Positions 26,562 to 33,942 of a stretch of DNA of 60,028 nt are shown here, piece after piece. The position numbers and the translations under genes were made by a program. Source of the stretch: an uncultured Gammaproteobacteria bacterium (GTDB lineage Bacteria > Pseudomonadota > Gammaproteobacteria > Pseudomonadales > Azotimanducaceae). The stretch lies in NCBI GenBank assembly GCA_913050035.1, contig CAJXAC010000005.1, positions 1 through 60,028 of the forward strand, in the 5' to 3' direction. Under the pieces are notes generated by a model, which ran no database searches, had not been told where the DNA came from, and saw only the letters and a list, made by a program, of their open reading frames with translations. The stretch's first letter is position 1. Every line of letters starts with the position of its first letter.

Positions 26562-27248
26562 ATGCGTACCGTGCAGTTGCAAGACTCTTGGCGGGCGTTG
26601 TTGGCAGATCAATTTGAGCAGCCGTACATGCAACAGTTGCGGGAGTTTTTGCTTGCCGAGAAGCGCGCGCGGCACCAGGTGTATCCGGCGGGTAAGGATA
26701 TGTTTGCTGCGCTGAATCTCGTGCCTCTGGAGCAAACTAAGGTCGTTATTATCGGTCAGGATCCCTACCATGGCCCCGGCCAGGCCCATGGTTTGAGTTT
26801 TTCGGTGCCCCGTGGCGTGGCGTTGCCGCCGTCGTTGCGCAATATTTTTGCCGAAATAGAGAGTGACCTAGGTTGTGCGACACTGACGGCGGGCAGTGGT
26901 GACCTTTCGCTGTGGGCGCAGCAGGGCGTACTCTTGCTTAATGCAGTACTCAGCGTCAGAGCTCGAACTGCGGGCTCTCATCAAGGTCGTGGTTGGGAAC
27001 AGTTCACTGATGTGTTGGTGCAACGTTTAGCAGCCCAGCGCTCGGGCCTGGTGTTTTTGCTGTGGGGCAGTTATGCACAGAAAAAAGCTTCGGTTGTAGA
27101 CGGTTCGCGTCATTGCCTATTAAAAGCGCCTCATCCATCGCCGCTTTCGGCGCATCGCGGATTCCTAGGTTGTCGGCATTTTTCCCAAGCCAACCAATAT
27201 CTGGAGTCGCAAGGACTCACACCCATAGACTGGACGCGCACAGGTTAG
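26562..27248 (+). CDS. ung: Uracil-DNA glycosylase (family 1)
   Basis: Ung (228 residues) removes uracil from DNA and starts base-excision repair. The water-activating loop IIGQDPYHGPGQAHGL, the LLLNAVLSVR motif and the leucine-intercalation loop HPSPLSAHRGF are all present, so it should be active. A GGGGA site lies just before the ATG. It is packed between lysS and a hydratase-like gene with 9-10 base gaps. Confidence 0.97.
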   Translation: MRTVQLQDSWRALLADQFEQPYMQQLREFLLAEKRARHQVYPAGKDMFAALNLVPLEQTKVVIIGQDPYHGPGQAHGLSFSVPRGVALPPSLRNIFAEIESDLGCATLTAGSGDLSLWAQQGVLLLNAVLSVRARTAGSHQGRGWEQFTDVLVQRLAAQRSGLVFLLWGSYAQKKASVVDGSRHCLLKAPHPSPLSAHRGFLGCRHFSQANQYLESQGLTPIDWTRTG

Positions 27249-27257
27249 GAGAGAGTT

Positions 27258-28349
27258 ATGCACGCAGCGGATACATCATTGGTCGTTGCCGAACTGCCAA
27301 CTGCTAATGGCTGTGTATTAGGTACGCTTACGCTGAACGTTGAGTCGAGTCTTAACTCACTAACTTTAGAGATGATTCGAGCTATGACCGCAGCGCTCAG
27401 CGCTTGGCGTTCGCGAGACGATATAGCAGCAATTGTGCTGACCGGCCGAGGGCCGAAAGCCTTTTGTGCCGGCGGCGACATACAAGCGCTGTATCGCTCA
27501 TGCGTAGCCAATCAGCAGGCGAGGTCTGAGGTAGATGACTACGCCCGATGTTTTTTTACCGAGGAATATCAGCTCAACCTGCTTATGCACCAATATCCGA
27601 AACCGCTTATGACTCTAGGTCATGGTGTGGTAATGGGTGGTGGCTTTGGCTTGCTGTCAGCCTCGGCTTTTCGAGTGCTCACCGAGCGTTCGCGGTTGGC
27701 GTTTCCTGAGATCACGATTGGTCTGTTTCCCGATGCCGGCGGCAGTTGGGTATTGAAGCAACTACCGCTGGCGGTAGCGGCGTTCCTTGGTCTTACAGGA
27801 AGTCAATTGAATGCCCGAGACGCATTAGAATTGGGTATTGGTTCTCATGTTATCGAGCACGAGACTCGTGATGAGCTAGTGCCGCAACTGGCTGAACTGC
27901 CCTGGAGCGCGGGTGCTAACGAAGCAAATATAGCGCGTTTGGGAAACTTCTTGGCAACGTTGCACAAACCGCCCTTGCAACTGCCCAGTGAGGTAGAAAC
28001 TGTCCCTGAATGGTCAGTGCGATTGGATGACCTGGCGGCAACCGCTAGCGCGCTATTTGCCCTAGAGGGTCAGTCAGCTTGGATCGATCGTGGGTTGCAG
28101 AATTTACGCAAAGGCTGTCCTACTACCGCAGCAATTGTGCTTGAGCAGCTGCGTCGGGTGCAGCATATGACCTTGGCAGAAAGTTTCGCTATGGAACTCA
28201 GTATTGCGACGCGCTGCGCGCAATTACCGGATTTTCCGGAAGGGGTGCGGGCACTGTTGATCGACAAAGATGGGCAGCCGGACTGGCAGTACAAACAGCT
28301 GACCGAGGTGCCCAACGCACATGTGCTAAGTCACTTTAGTGCACTGTGA
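27258..28349 (+). CDS. 3-hydroxyisobutyryl-CoA hydrolase-like enoyl-CoA hydratase/isomerase family protein
   Basis: This 363-residue crotonase-fold protein has the size and motifs of 3-hydroxyisobutyryl-CoA hydrolases, a valine-degradation enzyme, rather than of simple hydratases (~260). GPKAFCAGGDIQALY is the first oxyanion-hole region. GHGVVMGGGFGLLSAS and FPEITIGLFPDAGGSW contain the second glycine-rich oxyanion element and the catalytic Glu/Asp positions of the hydrolase subgroup. The extended C-terminal helical part (~240-363) also fits. The start has a GGAGAG site upstream. No other valine-degradation gene is nearby, so substrate is inferred from family only. Confidence 0.85.
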   Translation: MHAADTSLVVAELPTANGCVLGTLTLNVESSLNSLTLEMIRAMTAALSAWRSRDDIAAIVLTGRGPKAFCAGGDIQALYRSCVANQQARSEVDDYARCFFTEEYQLNLLMHQYPKPLMTLGHGVVMGGGFGLLSASAFRVLTERSRLAFPEITIGLFPDAGGSWVLKQLPLAVAAFLGLTGSQLNARDALELGIGSHVIEHETRDELVPQLAELPWSAGANEANIARLGNFLATLHKPPLQLPSEVETVPEWSVRLDDLAATASALFALEGQSAWIDRGLQNLRKGCPTTAAIVLEQLRRVQHMTLAESFAMELSIATRCAQLPDFPEGVRALLIDKDGQPDWQYKQLTEVPNAHVLSHFSAL

Positions 28350-28359
28350 AGTGTCGTGG

Positions 28360-29142
28360 TTAGAGGCGAGTTACCCAGAGGCCTCGTTTTTCACCCAGCA
28401 TTACAACTGCGCCCTTGCCATCGGCATTCTCATAAGTAGAGCCGACCTCTATCGCTGTAGCTTCGGCAGTAGCAAAGCTTGCAAGGCCACGTTTAACCGC
28501 GCCGCGGAAGCTTGCTCGCGCGACCACCTCCTGACCGAGGTAACACCCTTTGTCGAAGTCGATAGCGCCGTGTTCCTGCAAAGCGAGCATTTGCGGTAGG
28601 TGGTGCCCGCTGGTTCGATCTTCGATCAACACCTGGCGTCGCTCAATAAGCTGTTCGTTAATGCGCGACGACGCGTCCGGTAGCCCGGCAAGTTCTTGCT
28701 GTGGCTGGGTAGTGTCGCGAACCAAGTGCCAGTCCGGTATAAGATCTGTGGTGGTGTCGTCAGTGGATGTGGTGACATAAACGAAATCTTCACCACCTTC
28801 GAGCGTACACTTAGAGAACCGAAGGTACGGGTCTAAATAATCTCTAAACGTTTGGGTGATGGTTCGGTGCATAACGAGGCCAATAGCCTCGGGTAATTGC
28901 AGCGCCCAACCATTGGCAACTACGCGACCCTGCAAAGAGCAGGCGGCGAAGGGTGTACAGGTGAGTGCGGATATTCGTTCCGTATTACAGGTCACGTAAC
29001 CTTGCAGGAAATCGTTCGCTGCAAAACCGGTGAGCTTGAGCATCCGTACATCTTGCCAATTGTTCAAAGGACGTTCTCGTACAAAGAAAGAGGAAATAGA
29101 CTGCCTGATTGTCGGCAGTAATTGCAATAAGTTAGGGCGCAA
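28360..29142 (-). CDS. ygfZ: YgfZ/GcvT-like folate-binding iron-sulfur cluster maintenance protein
   Basis: This 260-residue protein belongs to the YgfZ/IBA57 family, which binds folate and helps assemble or repair 4Fe-4S clusters of certain enzymes, including the tRNA methylthiolase MiaB. The diagnostic signature DKGCYLGQEVVAR with its reactive cysteine is intact. It lies near the start of the C-terminal third, as in relatives. The N-terminal part contains NDFLQGYVTCN, the GcvT-like domain. The start appears to be a TTG at 29142, leaving only eight bases to the divergent sdhE ATG. The ygfZ/sdhE divergent pair is also found in E. coli. Confidence 0.92.
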   Translation of the reverse strand: MRPNLLQLLPTIRQSISSFFVRERPLNNWQDVRMLKLTGFAANDFLQGYVTCNTERISALTCTPFAACSLQGRVVANGWALQLPEAIGLVMHRTITQTFRDYLDPYLRFSKCTLEGGEDFVYVTTSTDDTTTDLIPDWHLVRDTTQPQQELAGLPDASSRINEQLIERRQVLIEDRTSGHHLPQMLALQEHGAIDFDKGCYLGQEVVARASFRGAVKRGLASFATAEATAIEVGSTYENADGKGAVVMLGEKRGLWVTRL

Positions 29143-29150
29143 AGGAAGTT

Positions 29151-29414
29151 ATGGCAGTAACGGATTTGAAACATATTTATTGGCGTAGCCGCAGGGGCAT
29201 GCTGGAACTCGAGCTGCAGTTGATTCCCTTTGCCAGAGATCACTACGTCAGTTTAAGCGCTGCAGAACAGCGCTGTTATGAGCAAATGCTGGATCTTGAA
29301 GATTGGCAGTTGTTCGACTGGGTGCAGGGTCGAGAGGTGCCTACTGATCCGCTGATAAAACAGGTAGTGGATAAGATTATCGCCACTCCGGCGGCGCCAG
29401 CCACCATCTCGTAG
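29151..29414 (+). CDS. sdhE: Succinate dehydrogenase flavinylation factor SdhE
   Basis: SdhE (87 residues) promotes covalent FAD attachment to SdhA and FrdA. The five-helix family signature is plain: YWRSRRGMLELELQL includes the RGMxE motif needed for flavinylation, and YEQMLDLEDWQLFDWVQG is the conserved C-terminal half. AGGA five bases before the ATG supports the start. It is divergent from ygfZ and is followed after two bases by a YgfX-like ORF, matching the ygfY-ygfX order of E. coli. Confidence 0.94.
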   Translation: MAVTDLKHIYWRSRRGMLELELQLIPFARDHYVSLSAAEQRCYEQMLDLEDWQLFDWVQGREVPTDPLIKQVVDKIIATPAAPATIS

Positions 29415-29416
29415 CG

Positions 29417-29815
29417 ATGATGCAGCGCGGTGCCGATAGCGAGGAGCAAATTTCGGTACCGCTGCAGGTGGGCAGATTACGTTTTTGTGTAGCGCTGCTA
29501 GGGGTCGTTGTCCTTGAATGTGCTGGCGCAAAGTTATTAGGGATCACTGGCAGTGGGTTGTTCTTACCGCTGTGTCAGCGAATGGTCATGTCTGCACAGC
29601 TAGGCCGATTCAGCAGTATAAAGTTACCCACTACCGAGTCGGCCCACCTAGACGCGACTCGACTGCAGCAATTCTGGCAGATGCCCTGGGCTGTGTGCTT
29701 TTGTATTACCGGCGAGCGGCCGCAGTGGTTGTTCTACGACGAGGTGAGTCGCGAGGTCTTTGCCTGGTGCTGTCGCGAGGCGAACCTAGCATTACGTATA
29801 CAACAAAGAGCGTAA
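29417..29815 (+). CDS. Hypothetical protein, YgfX-like by position
   Basis: This 132-residue protein follows sdhE after two bases, where E. coli has ygfX (cptA), a small inner-membrane protein. It has one clear hydrophobic region (~22-52), rich in Leu/Val/Cys. The C-terminal soluble part is WLFYDEVSREVFAWCCREANLAL, which loosely resembles the end of YgfX (a late LF-x-D and Trp/Arg-rich helix). YgfX normally has two membrane segments, so similarity is weak and the name rests on synteny. The start could be either of two adjacent ATGs (29417 or 29420). Confidence 0.6.
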   Translation: MMQRGADSEEQISVPLQVGRLRFCVALLGVVVLECAGAKLLGITGSGLFLPLCQRMVMSAQLGRFSSIKLPTTESAHLDATRLQQFWQMPWAVCFCITGERPQWLFYDEVSREVFAWCCREANLALRIQQRA

Positions 29816-29847
29816 AAAGCTAAAAGTGTGCAAACGGCTCGCGCTAG

Positions 29848-31470
29848 CTAATTGGCCGTGGTCGCTCCCATAACGTTTAGGTCATCAAGGCCGCCGGGGA
29901 ACAAAATCGTATCCTGGGCATGGGCACTTTGTTGCGGGTGATCCAAGGTGAAGTGCAGGCCGCGACTTTCCCGACGCTGCAGGGCTGAACGTACGATAAG
30001 GTCAGCCACATGCAATAAATTACGCAGCTCAATCAGATCGCTGGTAATGGTGTAATTAGCATAATAATCAGCAACCTCTTGTTTCAGTAGGTCGATCCGA
30101 TGTTGCGCCCGTTGCAACCGTTTGTCAGTGCGCACGATGCCGACAAAATCCCACATGAAGCGCCTCAGTTCATCCCAGTTATGCGCGATGATGACGCTTT
30201 CGTCTGAGTCGCGAACCCGGGATTCATCCCATTTAGGGATGTAGGGAACAGTCAGGGGGCGCTCAAGCTGGGTTTGAATTTTGCCAGCGGCGCGGCGTGC
30301 GAACACCAAGCATTCAAGCAGTGAATTACTGGCGAGGCGGTTGGCGCCATGCAAACCCGTGCAGCTGGCTTCGCCGATAACGTATAGATGCGCCAGATCA
30401 GAGCGGCCGTGTTGGTCCACCACTACGCCGCCACAGGAATAATGTGCGGCTGGGACTACTGGGATCGCGTCTTGGGTGATATTGATGCCAAGCGAGGCGC
30501 ATTTCTCTGCAATATTCGGGAAGTGCGCATGAATGAATTCAGCGGAGCGGTGGGAAATATCCAGATATACGCAATCTGCGCCAATACGCTTCATTTCATG
30601 GTCGATCGCGCGCGCAACAATATCTCGGGGTGCCAGTTCCGCGCGTTCGTCGAAACGCTGCATAAAGCGTTCGCCGTTGGGTAGCCGCAGAATGCCGCCT
30701 TCGCCACGTACCGCCTCAGAGATTAGGAAAGAGCCAGCATGGGGGTGATAGAGGCAAGTGGGATGGAACTGGTTGAATTCCATATTCGCAACGCGACAAC
30801 CCGCCCGCCATGCCATAGCAATGCCATCGCCGGTTGAGCCGTCTGGGTTGCTGGTATAGAGATAAACTTTGCTGGCACCACCGGTTGCTAGAATTACGAA
30901 CTTCGACTGGAACACTTCGACCCGGCCGGTGTTGCGATTTAATACGTGGGCGCCAGCACAGCGATTCGGGTAGCGGCCTAGCTTTGACAGGTTAATAAGG
31001 TCGATGGCGATACGGTCGTTGAATAACTCAATATTTGGATGGTCGAGTGCTTTTTCGGTGAGGGTCTGAGTAATTGCCTTGCCGGTGGCGTCGGCGACGT
31101 GCACAACTCTGCGGTGCGAGTGGCCGCCCTCGCGAGTGAGATGCAGTGCGTTGTCTTCTGCATCAAAGTTAACCCCCCAACTCGATAACTGGGCGATTAT
31201 GTCTGGAGCGTCGGCGACTGTGGTTTTTACTACTTCGGGATCGCATAAACCGGCACCGGCTTCTACCGTATCCGTGACGTGGGCCGCATAGCTGTCTTCG
31301 GGGTCCATTACCGCAGCTACGCCGCCCTGTGCCCAATGGGAAGAGCCGGTGGTAATGTCACCCTTGCTTAACACGGTAACTCTTGCAGCGTCAGCCAGCT
31401 GCAGCGCGGCCGCGAGGCCGGCTGCCCCTCCACCGATAATGAGAACGTCAGTTGCGAATCGTTGTGACAT
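29848..31470 (-). CDS. nadB: L-aspartate oxidase
   Basis: NadB (540 residues from this start) is a cytosolic FAD enzyme that oxidises L-aspartate to iminoaspartate, the first step of de novo NAD synthesis. The FAD-binding N-terminus DVLIIGGGAAGLAAALQLA, the SSHWAQGGVAAV loop, the GEASCTGLHGANRLASNSLLE motif and a C-terminal helical domain typical of the fumarate reductase/SdhA family are present. I put the start at the ATG at 31470 (MSQRFATDVLIIGG); the open frame extends ~55 codons further without family similarity. A TATACT hexamer lies about 29 bases upstream. In relatives nadB lies beside rpoE/algU. Confidence 0.95.
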   Translation of the reverse strand: MSQRFATDVLIIGGGAAGLAAALQLADAARVTVLSKGDITTGSSHWAQGGVAAVMDPEDSYAAHVTDTVEAGAGLCDPEVVKTTVADAPDIIAQLSSWGVNFDAEDNALHLTREGGHSHRRVVHVADATGKAITQTLTEKALDHPNIELFNDRIAIDLINLSKLGRYPNRCAGAHVLNRNTGRVEVFQSKFVILATGGASKVYLYTSNPDGSTGDGIAMAWRAGCRVANMEFNQFHPTCLYHPHAGSFLISEAVRGEGGILRLPNGERFMQRFDERAELAPRDIVARAIDHEMKRIGADCVYLDISHRSAEFIHAHFPNIAEKCASLGINITQDAIPVVPAAHYSCGGVVVDQHGRSDLAHLYVIGEASCTGLHGANRLASNSLLECLVFARRAAGKIQTQLERPLTVPYIPKWDESRVRDSDESVIIAHNWDELRRFMWDFVGIVRTDKRLQRAQHRIDLLKQEVADYYANYTITSDLIELRNLLHVADLIVRSALQRRESRGLHFTLDHPQQSAHAQDTILFPGGLDDLNVMGATTAN

Positions 31471-31565
31471 GATCTTGTCAGCTTGGCACGTTGCCCCCAG
31501 TATAACGACTTCCGAGGGGTCGGGGGAGAACTCGACCATGATCCATGGACAGTCCGAGAGTTGAG

Positions 31566-32036
31566 ATGATTGAACGGCACATACTGCTGCAAGAAACCTC
31601 TGTAGGTCTAAGTTTCGTCTCGAATGAAGAGGCATGCTCGACCTGCCCTGGTATGTGTTTTAGCGCGAAGAATTCTGGTTCGCACGATGGGCCCGAAGGT
31701 ACTCCAGCGACCTTAGCCATCAGTGGATCAACACTGAACAGCATCGTTTTACGCTTGTTTGCGGTCCCTTTGGCGGGCCTTGCGGCAGCAATCGCATTGT
31801 CGGATGTTGTAACCAATGCTTACCCTCTGTTACAGGTATTACCTGTGCAATTGAGTATATTGGCGCTATTCGTCGTGTTGTTGATGGGTTGGACTCGGGT
31901 TTTGCGCCGTCGATGGTCGGCCATTGACGACGGCTTGAAAGAACCAAGCAGTGGACCCACTATCTCGAGCAGACCGAAGGAAATTGCGCAGCCACGAATA
32001 ATTGTGTCAGAACGCAATGACTGCGGGCTGACATAG
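31566..32036 (+). CDS. RseC/MucC-like inner-membrane protein
   Basis: This 156-residue protein starts MIERHILLQE and has a cysteine cluster C24-x2-C27-x3-C31 (EEACSTCPGMC), then two membrane segments (~57-79 and ~92-112) and a basic soluble tail. RseC/MucC proteins have the same layout: a short N-terminal Cys-rich domain and two transmembrane helices. They take part in sigma-E regulation and in reduction of SoxR with the Rsx complex. Position between nadB and mucD also matches mucC of Pseudomonas. The rpoE, rseA and rseB genes expected before it are absent. An upstream in-frame ATG at 31545 is possible; I chose 31566 for its RseC-like N-terminus. Confidence 0.72.
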   Translation: MIERHILLQETSVGLSFVSNEEACSTCPGMCFSAKNSGSHDGPEGTPATLAISGSTLNSIVLRLFAVPLAGLAAAIALSDVVTNAYPLLQVLPVQLSILALFVVLLMGWTRVLRRRWSAIDDGLKEPSSGPTISSRPKEIAQPRIIVSERNDCGLT

Positions 32037-32080
32037 GATCGCATAACGTTTTACGGCAGAGGGTTGGATGTTGTCGTTGC

Positions 32081-32105
32081 CAAAGAAACAACCTTCATTT
32101 CTTTG
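32081..32105. repeat. 8-bp inverted repeat upstream of mucD
   Basis: CAAAGAAA (32081-32088) and TTTCTTTG (32098-32105) are perfect inverted repeats with a nine-base spacer, about 90 bases before the mucD ATG and 45 bases after the RseC-like stop. It could be an operator for mucD or an AT-rich transcript-end hairpin. I see no sigma-E-type GGAACTT promoter in this gap. Confidence 0.35.
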
Positions 32106-32195
32106 TGATCAATACTAATCGTTAATCGCAGCTGTTGGCGTGGAGATCTATTTGCCTAAAGGCATAGCAAGCTGCTTTAAAAAGGGATCAATTCA

Positions 32196-33638
32196 ATGCT
32201 CAAAATGACCGCAAATCCGTTGTCACTGCGAACTGTATGCACCAGGGTTTTCTGCTACTCAGCTCTAGTGGTGTTGTGGGGATTATTAACATCGAGCGTA
32301 CAGGCGGCAGCGTTGCCCGACTTTACTGAGTTGGTAAAGGACAACGAGGCAGCCGTAGTGAATATCAGTACGGTTGGTGAAGCGCCGAGCCGCATGAATC
32401 GAAGGGGGCCGCGTAACGATCAACTAGAGGAATTTTTCCGCCGCTTTGGACCGCCACAGCAACGCGAAAATCAGCCGCGCTTGCGTCCTCGTTCCCTTGG
32501 CAGCGGCTTTATCATCGAGTCCGATGGATACATCTTGACCAATAATCATGTGGTAGATGGGGCCGAGAAAATTATGGTGCGTTTGAGTAATCGCGAGGAA
32601 TACGAAGCAGAATTAGTGGGTACAGACCCGCGCTCGGATTTAGCGTTATTAAAGGTATCGGCAGATAAAAGATTGCCAGCGTTGATCATGGGCGATTCAG
32701 ACGAATTAGAAGTCGGCGAGTGGGTGCTGGCGATCGGTTCGCCCTTCGGTTTCGACTACTCGGTAACCGCTGGCATAGTCAGTGCAAAGGGCCGTAGCCT
32801 ATCGAATCCACAAACGGGTAATTACGTGCCCTTCATCCAGACCGATGTTGCCATTAATCCGGGAAACTCTGGCGGGCCGTTATTTAATTTAGACGGTGAA
32901 GTGGTTGGCATTAACTCTCAGATTTACTCGAACTCAGGCGGCTTCATGGGGGTGAGTTTCGCGATTCCCATTGAAATGGCGATGGACGTTGTGAAGCAGC
33001 TCAAAGATAAGGGCCGAGTTTCGCGTGGCTGGCTAGGAGTGGAAATTCTCGAGGTCAGTCGTGATTTGGCTCTCAGCTACGGCTTGGAGCGGCCGCGGGG
33101 TGCGCTGGTGGCGCGAGTTATGGAAGGCAGCCCGGCTGCTGATGCGGGTTTGCAGGAGGAAGACATTATCGTCGAGTTCAATGGTCAGGACATCGAGCGC
33201 TCTGGCGAGTTGCCGCAATTCGTGGGGCGTGCACCGGTGGGCGAGCCTTCGCGTTTGACCGTTGTGCGTAGTGGCAAGAAGAAGAAATTATCGGTCACCA
33301 TCGGCGAACTGCCCGATCAGGCTGGGTTGACCAGCGGACCGAAGCAATCCTCCCAGGACAACAAGATCGGTCTAACGGTTCGTGATCTGTCAGAACAGAC
33401 CAAGGAGCAAATGGGTATTGATAGCGGAGTTGAAGTCATTGCTGCAAGAGGTGTAGCTGGCGACGCGGGATTGATGCCGCGCGACATTATTTTACGGATG
33501 CGCACCAAACCGGTAGTCGATTCCAAGGCGCTAGACGACATCATCGCGGACGTTAAGCCCGGGAGCATTGTGCCGGTGTTGGTACTGCGTCAGCAGCGCC
33601 GGATTTTTCTCACTCTTAAAGTCCCTGAAGACGACTAG
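32196..33638 (+). CDS. mucD: Periplasmic serine protease Do (DegP/MucD type)
   Basis: This 480-residue HtrA protease-chaperone degrades misfolded envelope proteins. A signal peptide (1-~37, ending SSVQAAA) is followed by the trypsin-like domain with the triad His118 (TNNHVVDG), Asp148 (RSDLALLK) and Ser225 (NPGNSGGPLF). Two PDZ domains follow (~270-360 and ~385-475; RGALVARVMEGSPAADAGLQ marks the first). Two PDZ domains and the nadB...mucC-mucD-lepA context favour MucD over DegS. A Pro/Arg-rich loop (~63-100, LA loop region) precedes the protease core. It is probably independently transcribed, since 159 bases separate it from the RseC-like gene. Confidence 0.94.
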   Translation: MLKMTANPLSLRTVCTRVFCYSALVVLWGLLTSSVQAAALPDFTELVKDNEAAVVNISTVGEAPSRMNRRGPRNDQLEEFFRRFGPPQQRENQPRLRPRSLGSGFIIESDGYILTNNHVVDGAEKIMVRLSNREEYEAELVGTDPRSDLALLKVSADKRLPALIMGDSDELEVGEWVLAIGSPFGFDYSVTAGIVSAKGRSLSNPQTGNYVPFIQTDVAINPGNSGGPLFNLDGEVVGINSQIYSNSGGFMGVSFAIPIEMAMDVVKQLKDKGRVSRGWLGVEILEVSRDLALSYGLERPRGALVARVMEGSPAADAGLQEEDIIVEFNGQDIERSGELPQFVGRAPVGEPSRLTVVRSGKKKKLSVTIGELPDQAGLTSGPKQSSQDNKIGLTVRDLSEQTKEQMGIDSGVEVIAARGVAGDAGLMPRDIILRMRTKPVVDSKALDDIIADVKPGSIVPVLVLRQQRRIFLTLKVPEDD

Positions 33639-33641
33639 GCC

Positions 33642-33827
33642 ATGGTAGTGGCAGCACTCGCTGTGGTGACGTTACTCTGCGCAGTAGTGTGCTTCCGCTT
33701 GGCTAAGCGAAAGAACCGAAGTGTGCGGTTTTGGGTGGCAATGGGCGTACTTTTTGGGCCTCTGGCTCCAATCCTCCTGTGGCCATTGGAGCGCAACGGG
33801 GCTGACAATTTGGATTCTATAGTTTGA
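33642..33827 (+). CDS. Small two-helix membrane protein, unknown function
   Basis: This 61-residue ORF starts three bases after the mucD stop. It encodes two hydrophobic segments (~2-18 and ~29-49) joined by a basic turn (RLAKRKNRSVRFW), followed by an acidic tail (ERNGADNLDSIV). The compact layout and tight coupling to mucD suggest a real gene. I do not recognise a family and cannot assign a function. It could also be a chance ORF, but the hydrophobic pattern and charge distribution look natural for a small inner-membrane protein. Confidence 0.5.
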   Translation: MVVAALAVVTLLCAVVCFRLAKRKNRSVRFWVAMGVLFGPLAPILLWPLERNGADNLDSIV

Positions 33828-33942
33828 ACAAAAGCGTACCGATTGGTTTTGCCTAATGTGTAAGTGCAAGTTGCTCAGTACTGCGCTTCATCGCCTGTCT
33901 CGGATGAGCTAAACTGCGCTCCCTTTTGTGCAGCGACCAGCC

